Source of the DNA: Dactylellina haptotyla
Taxonomy: Eukaryota; Ascomycota; Orbiliomycetes; Orbiliales; Orbiliaceae
Assembly (NCBI GenBank): GCA_031310005.1
Contig: CM062379.1
Span: forward strand, 6,014,001 to 6,078,000
Direction of reading: 5' to 3'
Length of the DNA stretch: 64,000 nucleotides
In this document: positions 1 through 11,405 of the stretch, in pieces
How the letters are laid out: every line of letters begins with the position of its first letter
How positions within the stretch are numbered: position 1 is the stretch's first letter
Notes under the pieces: model-generated
Told to the model about the DNA's origin: nothing
Seen by the model: only the letters and a program-made list of their open reading frames with translations
Database searches by the model: none
Position numbers and translations under genes: made by a program

Positions 1-700
1 TCGATAGAGCGGATGCGAATCTGTCAACTGAGCGTCCTCTCATATCATCATCGTCGATAGGAGTCTTTGGCTCAGAATCGGATTCCGACTCTTCCGAGTC
101 AGTGGATGATGTTGTGGAGGGGGGTGACATGTTGTCGAGGTCATCGAGCTCATGATTGCTTGGGATGTACTCATACTCTTCGCAAACGGAAGGAATGACG
201 GTGTGCTTAGACTCGAAAGTGACACTGCGAGACATGGTTTCGCATGCCGGCGACTGAGACGGTGAGTGGGATGGCGAGCCCTTCAATATAGATCTCTTTC
301 CGCAGACGGCGGTGTAGGAATATGTGCGTGTCCACCGGCAAGAATTGCTGGAGTCACGGTATCCCGAAGCTATCCTTGTGTTGACAGCGGTGTTTCTCGA
401 GGTGATGTCCTCTTGTGATGCATTGCTCTCATCGTCGCTGGGGCTACAGCTGGACAATCTCGAGCAAGTGAATGTCTTTTTGGCTTCGTTTCCGAAACTC
501 AATGACAATTTTGGTTTCCTGCCTGCGATAGGAGTACCTGAGCTTCTACATGTAGGCGAAGGAACATTCAAGGAGTTTGAATCGGAGGCTGTTGGTATTA
601 ATAGTGATAGCTTGGCCGGCGCAGGTCGGTTCTGGGTATTGCAAAGAGTGGGAGGAAGAGAGAGCGCCGGGCGAAGTGGTCGTACGGTGAGGGCAGTCAT
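1..700 (-). CDS. Ser/Thr-rich acidic protein, N-terminal part (runs off left edge)
   Basis: A continuous open frame runs on the minus strand from an ATG at 700 to the window edge, giving 233 residues without a stop. An in-frame TAG lies three codons upstream of this ATG, so it is the first possible start; an internal Met at 235 (MSRSVTF) is a weaker alternative. The N-terminus is Pro/Leu/Ser-rich (MTALTVRPL, GRKPKLSLSF). It is followed by a basic Arg/Ser stretch with several Ser-Pro sites, then an acidic run (DSEESESDSEP, IDDDD). This is the composition of a disordered regulatory region of a larger fungal protein, for example one ahead of a kinase or phosphatase domain. No catalytic domain lies inside the window, so I assign no function. 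Existence as coding sequence is well supported; identity is unknown. Confidence 0.6.
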   Translation of the reverse strand, partial: MTALTVRPLRPALSLPPTLCNTQNRPAPAKLSLLIPTASDSNSLNVPSPTCRSSGTPIAGRKPKLSLSFGNEAKKTFTCSRLSSCSPSDDESNASQEDITSRNTAVNTRIASGYRDSSNSCRWTRTYSYTAVCGKRSILKGSPSHSPSQSPACETMSRSVTFESKHTVIPSVCEEYEYIPSNHELDDLDNMSPPSTTSSTDSEESESDSEPKTPIDDDDMRGRSVDRFASALS

Positions 701-3700
701 CCTGGACTACGTTTGTATATATATTGTAAATTATAGAAGGGTATTTAAAAGTTGGTTTTAGTTGAAAGGAAGGTTGGTTCGAATGTATATGATCTTTATA
801 GGTTCCCAGCGGCTAGATGCTGTACAACGCAGGGTGCAAGTCCGTTGATGTCGCAGATTCAACGGTCCCGATGTCGAAAGGAAGGATATGGCGGTTTGAG
901 GAAACTTTTACGTAGTCGTCAAATCGTGGGTGCGATCATTAAATATACTATTGGACAAAAGTAACTAATAGACCAGTGGAAAGTATTGGGGATGATCAAA
1001 GAATATATATGTCTGCGGGATGTATCAGGGGACTATATATCGATTGCTGATAGAGAGAGCAGGATATTGGAAGGGAAGAGGGGTGGGCACTGGATGCCTT
1101 TTGTTCCCAAGCCGTCTTGGGTCGAAGCAGCAACAGAACGAATAATAGTGTGTGTGTGAGTGTGTGCGCAGCTACACACCGTGAGGATGGGGGCGGCAAA
1201 AGGAAAAGATACCGGGAGGTTGTGAGGGGGTGGAGTACTCCAGGCCGGTACCTTTGGGCAAATAGTCTATTCATAGAAAAAGGAATGTCAAGGTCGCATG
1301 GCAATTCAGAACGAAGGACCCGCCCAAGCCATGTCGATAACAAGGAAACCGCAAGTACCAGCGACCTGTCGACTGCCGGCTTCGCAGAGATTTTCGCCTG
1401 CCAGACAAGTGCGTCGGCGCGAGGAATGTGCAGGTGGGCGAGGTACCAGAGACCAGCCCAGCCGATGTCTCGAGAAGGCTTCGATCGTTGCGAAGAGGGC
1501 GCGAGGTCTTGTTCCTGTCTTGTTTCTAAGTTTAACCCCAGAGCAATTTGCGCTTCCTTGCACACAGGAAATGACAAAATAGGGAAAAAGCAAGTCTCCA
1601 GCCTGCTTTGCCTGCCAATGTTATTTTATTTTATTTTTCCTTCCTTCCCTTCCCTTCTCCCTTCTCATCGCACTTGGGAGGTGTGGGGCCTATCCCAAGA
1701 GAGGACAAGGGCTTGCTATTTGCGGGTGGTGCTAACGACAAACGTAACTTGCTGGAGGTGCCCACCCTCAACCCTGCGCTGTGTCAACTCTCCAGCGGAA
1801 AAAGAAACAGCGACTGGCGGGACACTACCTGGGCTCGGTCTCGATTGGCCGGGCTCGACACCGTCGAGGGTTTGATTCTCAGCAAATCTGGAGGTTTCCG
1901 GCTCGCTCGACGGTACCTAGACCTGCGTATTCAGCGACTGTAGACACATGAAGAATCGGCTGTTGGGGGGCAAGATCTCACCATCAAAATAGATCCCTCG
2001 ATGGATTGCAACTGGAACCGAAGACCTATCCACACCCCAAACCGCAGACACCCAATAGCAGCTGTGCGTTTAACGCCTATCGGATCACGCAAAAAGGGTT
2101 CCTTTGCGTTATCTCCATCTGCAATACGACCTAATGGTAGGCCGTCCGGTGCGGATTTCTGTTTTCTGTTGGGCAGTTGGTTGGCTCTAGCCAGAGCGTA
2201 TACTTACACACGGAAACCTGATATCCTCATGCGGGCTATGCAAACCTGAGTTCTGTATGCCCCCGGTGCCATCCGAGACGGCCGCCGGTGTCGATCTCCA
2301 CAAGCTTGGTCTTGCACCTGTCAGTTTGCGCTAACACTCACAGCGTACATGAACGCCCAGCAGCTTCCGCTAACTGGAAAAGCATCAGGAACCGGTTTCG
2401 ATGACATTTCCAACTGCTCAACCAAAAACCAGGCATTAACACCGTTTTGAGAAACGATGATATCAACAACTCTATTCCTGGAGCTGAGAATTATGTTCTA
2501 ACTTCAGACGTCCTTGAATGAATCAACACCGGCTTTGAATGTCTACGTAAGTTCATTCATGCTGTTGAACACAGTTGCACAAGAATAGCTCCTCCTCAGA
2601 GGCAAAGCAGGCACAGCAGGCGGGGTAGAAAAACAAAAAATGGTAAAAATTTTCATCATGTGCTTGAATTCGCAGTGCATTCTGAGCCCAGTATCTTTTC
2701 TTGGCTCCGTTGGTTGGTTCGCTCTAGATTTCTGTCGGTGGCACCCAATGTCTTGCTGCCTGGGGGTGCACAGCTGCCAATTTTTGCGGTCCACGGAGTT
2801 ATGCCATTTTGTAGAGCTTTTGATCCTGGCCGAAGCTGTCAATGTCGGCACCAGCCACGAAATCTCCGCCACAAACAAACGAAGTTCTGGCCAACGCGTA
2901 ATCCTATTCGAAAATAGGTTTTGTTTGGTTGCACCAGTCAGCTTCTGAGTGTTTGTGCCACAGCCACATTTTCGCATGTCTTGACCTGAGGAAACCGCTA
3001 TGACCGAAAATACCGAAAAGGGAAATTGATCAATTTTTTTTCCCAGAAACTTTTCATAATTTCTCAAACAAGCCATTTCGCCCAATTCTTCCGTCATTTA
3101 AGCACTAATTTTAAACCACAGCCGTAAAAAGAGCAATTCTAGACGAAATGAAAAACAATTCTAGGTTGTTTGAGAGAAGGACTCGCGTATTCGAGACTCA
3201 CACATGTACGCTTTCTGAATCCGACCAGGCGAAACTAATCTCCACCATCTAGGGAAGTCCTAGAAGCTTGAGATGGGTTCCCAAATTGCGACGCCTTCTA
3301 AACGTGCGCAAAGAGTAAATCTATACAATGGTACCGAGCTCAAACATGCATTAGAATGTCTTCTCGCATGTTTACGGTAGCATCGGGTGGATCTAGATTT
3401 GCGACCTACCAGTACAGCTTTACAATCTAAACATCGACTATTCCCCACATGACTCGTATCTACTCTAAGCCTTGTAAGACAAATAAAAACTTCAGACCTT
3501 CTATTTTGGCTAGAACCTATACTATCGTAATAATACAGCGGCTTGGACGCATACGTACCTGCCATTATAAAGATAGATCTTTTGATGTAGTTCAACATGA
3601 CGTTGGCCTCATGCAAAAACAGCCGTGAAGTTAGTCTGTTTCAAGCGGTTTGTTTTGTTCTTGTTAGATGCTCCTACCGGGTGGTAGCTGTATACACTTG

Positions 3701-5787
3701 TACCTCTCTGTCCAAGATAGAAACCATTTGAAGCTGAGCCCGGTTGGATACGTAGTATACACACGTATCTTCGACCAACAAATCGGTAACTGTATCGACG
3801 GTCAGTTGCTTACGCTCTCCTGAGCTAAACCGTTTCATGCAATGGCAGCAAGGAATCTTTATTAATACCTGACGGTATACGTAAGAGACGAGGATGTGTA
3901 TATTTGCTGGAGAGAGCTCTTCGAAGGTTTTCGAGATACATTAAGGCTGTGTATTAGCACATGTGATTTCAACTGAATAGCACATTAGAAGAAGTAGTCT
4001 CGTAGGGTTGGTTAATACCCGAGATTAGATCTAAATCGCTATTTCGCAGTTTAATTATAAGAACACTAGATGGCTGATCTCTTTTGTTATGTAATTGATT
4101 ACAATATACTTCCACGCATCTATGTTATAGCTTTTACTCCACGAGCTAACAAAAACTGCAAATTGATAATAAACTAAGTTTCAGGAGGATTTTTAGTTGT
4201 ATGTGAGAGATTTTCTAGGACAAGACTAAATATTCAACGTATAGAATATCAAGCATAGTTGAAATGTTGAAAGCGAGACAAAGATAGTAGACTAGCTACT
4301 TGCGCCTGTTCTCCTGAATCTTTACTCCGGTTTTATTTGTTACTGTTCCAACTTTCCATATTTGATATTCCTAAATTTTAGCAGTTGAGATATCTAGTCC
4401 GAAAGTTAGTACATGTATGCGCCCCATGGCCTGAGGTAAAATATACCGAAATAGCTGGATCGGAGCTCTTCATATCGGCATCTTCGCCTCTATACAACAG
4501 TCTAGAGACTTCGCCATCAAGATATCGATCCATTTCGCGGAGACCCGAGATTTGCCTAGTCTGTCATTTCCCCAAGAATCGTAATTTCCCTGATATCTGA
4601 AGGGAAGGGAATACAACCCTTCCCTTGCCACCAGGATGCCTGCAAACAAATGCCAACATTAACCGAGGCACAGAAGCTTAAGTCAATTTAGGTGGCCAGA
4701 ATGCCATAGTCGCAGATCTCGAGTGATAGCATATCCTTGACGGACAGCAGCTCGAGCTGGAGGCGAGATTGCTTCACGGTTTTCAGCATCGTAAATATTA
4801 TAGCTCGGGGTGGCAGGTTTCCGCACCGGCCTCGACAGGCGATCTAGTTTAAAAGCGCTGGTTGTCTCTCTTCAACATGTGTTGTTTTATTTACTGTAGC
4901 CAGGTTAAGTATAGGCATAGGACCGAGCATGGCAGCTACGATTGGGATCACAAACGGGTGAGCACATATATATCAGATACAGAAATCCCTCCTGCAGCGG
5001 CGGCCTTTGGTTGATATTGCTAGTTTTCTGTCCAAGCTAGTATTGAATCTATTGCATCAAGATGTTCGTAATCTACAGCATTGTCAAGTACGATGGTGCC
5101 TGAATTCGAATGATGGATGTGCTGCATTGGTTCGGCCACTGTTGTATTTCCGTTTTTGGCTTCAAATTACTTTAAAGAAACAAATTCTATACTAGGTAAC
5201 TAGGTAGCTTCTTCGCACTATGTTCGAGTTGAGAACAAATTATAAGTATTTATCGGTTACTTCATCATAAGCATATCTTTCCCTCGAGTTGCCAACGACA
5301 CTCTCTGACTCCGAAGTTAACCCATGTATGGGACTATTGACTTTGATCAAGCTTAGTCATTTTGTTAAGGAGGTCTCTGTTTTGACGCAACAGGTATCGA
5401 CGAGGCTAGACGCAATGCCCACTAATGGATCAAGAGGTGCATGTGCATTGCATCAAAAGCCCCAGCATGTTGCATAATCAAGTGTCTTGGAGACCAATCA
5501 GGTTCACTTCTAGTCACGAGTGACCACGTTGCAAAGTTTGATCAATCGATATTGTCCCAGCCGCAGTTAACGATTCGTCTATCTGTGAGAAGATAGCTTT
5601 GAAACAAGGCTGGAGAATTTAAAAATCGCCCCAATTTATCATGTTTCTAACTATTTAACGCGGTCGTGCTCTTTCTATGTACACAGAGTTTTGATATTTC
5701 CTTCAACTTTTGGATCGTTAATTTTGAATCCCAGAAATACATATCTTTATACTTTCGTTTATCCTATAAAGTCTACATTAACCAGTG
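701..5787. other. Long gene-poor interval
   Basis: About 5 kb in which I could not support any gene. It holds the presumed promoter of the left-edge gene, a (TG)n tract near 1149-1166 and a T/C-rich tract near 1620-1665. From roughly 3.0 kb onward it is AT-rich with many short stops. Several ORFs of 60 to 250 codons occur on both strands (for instance 1117-1875 plus and 2543-3097 minus), but their composition is random-looking, they show no domain and they overlap each other. Confidence 0.5.
4600..4626. repeat. Perfect 10-bp inverted repeat with 7-nt loop
   Basis: AAGGGAAGGG at 4600-4609 is mirrored by CCCTTCCCTT at 4617-4626, separated by AATACAA. The arms are purine/pyrimidine-pure, so the site could form a hairpin. 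It lies in the gene-poor interval and its role is unknown. Confidence 0.6.
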
Positions 5788-8700
5788 ATGGTAAGCATTT
5801 TTTTCAAGTTTAATTTCATAGCCTATACATACGTCTTTTGAATTGCATTTGCTAATATAGTGCTGGCACCGATAAAAGTCAACTGCTGAGGCCAGCAGCA
5901 GCGGAGGAGCTCAGACTCTCCCTCGGATCAAATCCGAAGGGATTTCGGTGATAGAAGAACCGGAGAATCCTAATATCGAGTGAGTCTCTAGAATCCTTTG
6001 CCATCGATTGCTTGTCCACAAAATTGACCAACTGCGTTAGTATTGTTCTCGTACACGGAATTAACTCAAATCCTGAAAAATGTTTCAAGAGTTCTACTGG
6101 AGTATACTGGCCAAAGGAGTTCCTCCCAAAGATTGCACCGACAGCTCGTATCATGACGTTTGGTTACAATGCCAATATCTTTGACAAAGGTGTTCGATCT
6201 ACAATTCGGGAGCACGGCGGGGCCCTTCTCGAGGATCTTAACACCAAGCGAAAAAAGGCTAGTACCCTATTGCGCACACAGATATAGAACTAGTTGAATT
6301 ATAAAACTAACTATGGGATATTTAACAACTAGTGCAAGGAGAGACCTATAATCTTTATAGCACATTCACTGGGAGGAATAATTGTGAAACAGGTTTGGAG
6401 CTTTGAAAATCTATTATCTCGATCCAAGAAACATATTAATCCGACGTTCAAATACATGATAAAAGTCCGCAATATTTGCCAATCAAGATCAAAATTACCG
6501 TGACCTTCTTACCGCAATCTATGGAATCGCATTTTTGGGGACTCCACATAAAGGGACCCCTAAAGCTAGCATTGGGAGGATCGTAGCCAACATGGCTATC
6601 GTGACTTTTAAAAGTCCTAAAACACAACTTATTGAGACTTTAGAAAACGAGTCAATGGAACTCTATAATCTCATGGACGACTTTCGCAAAATTAACCCTA
6701 AACCGCGGCTTCGGACTTTTCACGAAAGCCAGGAAACAAGAGGGCTAGAAAACTCGAAAATCATTCCAAAAGTAATGGTAGGCATTAGTAGATTGTATAT
6801 CTAGTCGATTGGTAAAAGGTTCAAGCTAACAATCAGTGAACCGCTTAGATTGTTGATAAAACATCCGCAACAATGGGTTTCGAGGAAAAAGTATTAGATA
6901 TGGGCTGTGATCATCACCAACTGGTGAAGTTCGATAGTATTGATAGTGCTGCATTTGAGAGATTGGCGTCGACAATCGAGGATTTTGTTAAAGGGGCTGA
7001 AGAGCAAACTACTGCAAGGTTGACTACTCGTGTTATATTTGGAATTACTTGAACATATCCTAATAGTCTTAGAACAAACGAGAACCCTGGAAGTACGCTT
7101 CTACATGTTGATGCTATTCATAATAGCAGAATTACTCAGAATGGTATGCGTATAGTTTCATCTTTGGACCGTGATTCTATGGAGAGAGCATTTTGATTGA
7201 TTATTTTTATTAATTTAGCTTGTATTTTCTTCGGGGTCCCAGTAGATCAAACCAAGTTCTTTGGGCGATCATCGGAGCTCGAAAGACTGAAATCCTTGCT
7301 TCTGCATTGTGGTTCCCCTATACCTGGGAAATATCTCACGATCTATGGCCTCACGAGCATGGGAAAATCAAGGCTTTTGCTGAGGTATCTTACGGAAAAT
7401 CGAAAAGAATACTCTGCAGCAATTTGGATCCAATGTTCTAGCCCAAAAGACATATGTTCCGCTATTGTATCCGTTCGACAACGCCTTGATAGTATTATGT
7501 ATAGGGTAGCATTCGATTGGAAAAAATTATCATCCGATGTTGAATCTGAGGAAACCCGAAACCAAGTCGTCAAGAGCATTGTCTATGACCTCGATCAATT
7601 ATACAATAAATGCTGGGTTGTCATACTTGACGACTTCAATCCTGATAGGCTAGCAAATTTCGATCTTCGAAAAGAGTTCTCCGATAGCACTTTCTCACAA
7701 GTTCTCAAAACCTGCTGCAATGCAAACACATCTGAGCTTGAGCCAGGATCATTCATCGAAGTAACCGGCTTAAATGAAGAGGATTCACTAGCCCTCTTGT
7801 CACATAGGCTCCCCAAAGCTATTAGGTGCTCCCCACTGAATAACATAGAGGATACAAAAAAACTGATCCAGAGACTCTCAGGTAACCCCCTTGCTTTGAA
7901 GCAAGCGGAGGAATATCTATTCCAGAAAAGTGAGCCCATTTCGATGTATCTTATTCAACTAGAAACTGTTCCAAAAAGCGTATTGGGTTATTCATTCGAT
8001 AGCCTCTTAGCCTTCAACGAACACAATCTCCAATGTGCTCGAACAATTATTCACACCATCGATATATCTATCGCCTTGCATGCCTCTCTTAATCCGGCCA
8101 TGGTCATAACTTTAAGATTTCTGACATGCCTAAACAAGACTGGTATCGATCAAAATATATTCAAAGGCATGTTGGCTCGCTTAGAGCGGAAACGGGACGT
8201 CATGGTAGAGCCTTTCGAGCTATGCAAGGATTTATTTGGTACTAATACGACACCTCACAATGCTCTCGCTAATCGGATCGATCAGGGCATCGTCGCTTTA
8301 AAATCCAACTCGATGCTTAATTCTCGCAAAGGGCATACTGGAACAAAGCTTGTAGTACACCCACTCGTGTACCTTTGGGCGCGAGCTACGTTTAGCAATT
8401 TGGATAATCCTGAATGTGTTTTTTTAATGGCAGTCGCTCTCATTCTTTTGTACGAAGACGCAAGGTTCATTGAATTCGGCAAAGCAAATGAAAGCTTGAA
8501 TCGGCATCTTCAATTGTCTTACGAGAATTTGCAGGAGATAGGCGCTTTTGACAGTCATTCGAAAAACTGCCTGCTGTTTCTTCCCTTCGGTTCAATCCTT
8601 GTGGATGGGCTGATTCTGGCCTTTGAATCAAATCAACATTGGGCGTTACTTACTGACATTTACAAACTGAAGCTTCAATTATTCCAGTTGCAAGAATCTA

Positions 8701-11405
8701 ACTCAAGTACCCCTATTGCAATTGAGCGCTCCAGGATTCTCCAAAAGCTTGGGGTAGCTTGTTGGAAGAGCGGTGATACAGAACAAGCAATTAAGTATCT
8801 AGAATCTGCTCTTGAAGATCTAAAAGAAATGATGGGCACGTTGCAGGTCGACACCGAGTTTTATGATGAAATAAAGTCCCAGTTAGAAACTGTCCAGCTA
8901 GAGCAGAGGAGACGTAAGTTGCAGGAACAAGGCCCTCGGAATTTTCGAAAGCTGTCAGAACGTGTCCCGCATGCTCTTGTCTCATCTGATGGAGGATATC
9001 TTGTCTCGCAAGTCCAGCGGCATCTGATATACGAGACAAGAGGATATCCAGCATTTACAGATACTACTGAAGACGAATTGAATCAAAGAGTATTTGAGTT
9101 AATCGATTTGCACGGCCCCAATGACTACGAAGCTTTTCAGGCGATCGCAGATTTTCTGAAACTCCGATTGCTTTTCCCTGGAAGGGATGCCGCCGTCCCG
9201 TTTCCATCCTCTAGGGAGCAGCAATATGACCCCGATACCTTAAGGGTCAGACTTGTGCTCGTCGCAGCGTTTTCGAATAAATGTTACGATATTCTAGCCA
9301 GACTTATAAGGAAGGGTCTCTGCCTTATGGCCATCCCAGATATCTTATTTTATTGGATTTCATATGCGTCTGATTTCCAAGACGAAGAAAACTACCAAAT
9401 AGCCATATTCGAAATGGCAATTCTTTCCAAACAAATCGATATGTGCTATCGCGATGAGAAGTCAGGTAGAACGATATTAATAGATGCGATTCGCTATCAT
9501 CGGCCAAGAACGAATTTAATTAGAATGCTGATTAAGCACAGTGTGGACATTGATCAGTTTGATCTGAAAGGCTACAATGCGCTCTATCATGCCGTTTTCA
9601 ATTACAAGCCGTCAATCGCCAAGGCTTTAATCCAAGCTGGAGCAGATTTGTCTTTTCGTCGTGGACCTCTTGACGTGAGCATTCTATCGTGTGCTATCAA
9701 ATATATAAAAGATCGCTACTTTCTGGAATATCTCTTGGAGAAAGCATTCGATACCGAAATCAATCATTTTAATCCCGTCATGGGTACCCCACTTCATGTA
9801 GCCGCCTTGCACGGAGACATTGAAATTTGTAAACTGTTAATAAAACACAGGGCGGACCCCAATATTAGGGACTGGTTGGGCAGAACACCACTTTGCTATG
9901 CCATATTACGATCAAAGGACCCAAAGGTTATTGAATATCTCATAAGCTTTACAGATTCAAAGCTATTGGATCGATATGGTAGAAATTATTATCAACAAAA
10001 ATGCGAGTTTTCCCGCTTTGCACATGTCCCTGGATGGTCTCATACCCAGCATCCACTACCGATTTCGTACCCAGACTGCAATAGTGGAAAATTATCTACC
10101 GTCAGCCTTCAGCAAATCTCTGCGATACAGACAAGCAACACTCCCACAGGAATTCCCTACAGGACAGGTATGCGTAAGTATGCTACTTCGCGGCTGGTTT
10201 TCGAGACAATGACTACCACTCGCAGATTATGCAAAATACTCAAACAAGAGGTCAAGCTGAGCCGAGCGGGACGGCAAGCTGCTGCAACCGTCCCAGTCTC
10301 GAGGTCAAACCAAAATGCCAATAATGAGACCGCGACCGCGCCCACTCCAGTCTCAAGCTCAAACCAAAATTCTAATCACGGGACGGCGGTCATCCCAAGA
10401 TCGATTGAAGAAGGGGCTCAACTAGTACACTTGTATGTGGCCCGGAACTTTTGGATGAAAAGGCGCCTACCTATCCAGAAATTGGCCCCAATACACTGGA
10501 TTCTTTTCCAAACAATTATCCTCGGAAAGCTTGAGTCCACCTGGGCCCTTATAAATTCAATTTTACAAACGCAGGCCGTTGTTTTTCATCAGTATGGGCT
10601 CCGGGCTGAAGAAATCTTTGCTCCCCGTTCGATGTCCGAGAAGATGTTAAGTTGTACGAACTGCGCAAGTAAGGTTCGCAAGGCGTATAAAATGGAAGCT
10701 TCTATTAAATTTGCAAAAGTCTGGAACAACATCCCGGCATGTGTGCCAGGAGAAAAATTCGGGGTGCATCTCAAGTATCCTAGGCCTGCTGATGGTAACC
10801 AAGAATTTCGCGATGCGCATCAGCTTCGAAATGAAATATACAAAATTATTCCTGATTGGACGGCCCTCTTCTCATTAAATAATGGGAATATCACCAAAGA
10901 ATTTGATTCAAGTGGTTCTCCGCAGGGGAAATTATATTCATTTCTATTGGCTAATGATTTAGAGGGACTAAAGGTTCTCTTCGACGATAATCCTAAGTTC
11001 CGAGAGCATCTGCTGCGAGACCCAGAGGACCTGACAAATACCACTGCTCTACATCTAGCTATAAGCGCGGGTAGCGAAGACATCGTAGAGTTCTTGATAA
11101 GCCGCGGCGCAGATTTACATGCATATGATGCTACGGGGTGGTCTATCCTTCATACAATTGCACAATCAGGTTCCGAAGCTTTACTCGAGAAGCTTATCCC
11201 TCTTTTCGTAAACTTAGAACCAATTGATATACACGGTTATACACCTCTCCACATAGCTGAGATTTGCGGGCGGGTTTCAATAGCAAAAATATTCTATGAA
11301 AGAAATGTCGACAAAGATCACAGAGATGGCGACGGAAAGAAAGCAAGTTTTTATGGTACATCTGAATTCCAGGACTTAGTACGGGTTTCTGATGAATCGA
11401 GATAG
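5788..11405 (+). CDS. NLR-like STAND receptor: SERAC1-like hydrolase, NB-ARC-like NTPase, ankyrin repeats
   Basis: Model of 1706 residues in 8 exons: 5788-5790, 5879-5979, 6041-6257, 6333-6392, 6466-6777, 6849-7018, 7073-7143, 7219-11405. Every junction keeps frame. Residues 35-300 form a SERAC1/lipase-like alpha/beta hydrolase: DIVLVHGIN at 35-43, nucleophile-type GxSxG in AHSLGG (Ser119), and GIAFLGTPHKG. A STAND NTPase follows, with P-loop GLTSMGKS (355-362), Walker B VVILDDF (about 445-451) and a GNPLAL motif (about 531). A TPR-like pair sits near 815-850. Ankyrin repeats occupy about 1060-1225 and again 1580-1685, with a separate middle segment between them. In fungi this architecture belongs to the NLR-like family linked to heterokaryon incompatibility and non-self recognition; that role is inferred. 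Unusual points are a one-codon first exon (ATG directly before GTAAGC), a GC-AG intron 3 and AT-rich flanks. The exact start is the least certain part. Confidence 0.85.
6258..6332 (+). other. Probable GC-AG intron in the NLR-like gene
   Basis: The exon ends AAAAAG and the intron would begin GCTAGT. It contains ATAAAACTAAC as branch point and ends ACTAG. Its length (75 nt) matches the neighbouring 71 to 75 nt introns. The nearest GT donor downstream (GTACCC at 6262) gives the wrong phase and destroys the HSLGG motif, so a GC donor is the simplest solution. Confidence 0.6.
10293..10400 (+). repeat. Two imperfect 54-bp tandem copies inside the NLR-like CDS
   Basis: Copies at 10293-10346 and 10347-10400 encode two 18-residue units beginning PVSRSNQNANN and PVSSSNQNSNH. 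The unit is a multiple of 3, so copy number can change without a frameshift. It lies in the linker between the two ankyrin blocks. Confidence 0.7.

Noticed and set aside
1117-1875. 252-codon plus-strand ORF
   Set aside because: Contains simple (TG)n and T/C-rich low-complexity translation, no domain, and overlaps equal-size ORFs in other frames and on the other strand.
2543-3097. 184-codon minus-strand ORF
   Set aside because: No domain, no plausible splice partners; two plus-strand ORFs overlap it.
6240-6480. Apparent frameshifts suggesting that the NLR-like gene is a pseudogene
   Set aside because: The breaks are explained by introns of 71 to 75 nt that restore family motifs at every step.
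10166-10223. Possible 58-nt intron (GTATGC...CGCAG) in the last NLR exon
   Set aside because: Removing it shifts the frame into an early stop, while the unspliced frame stays open for over a thousand codons.
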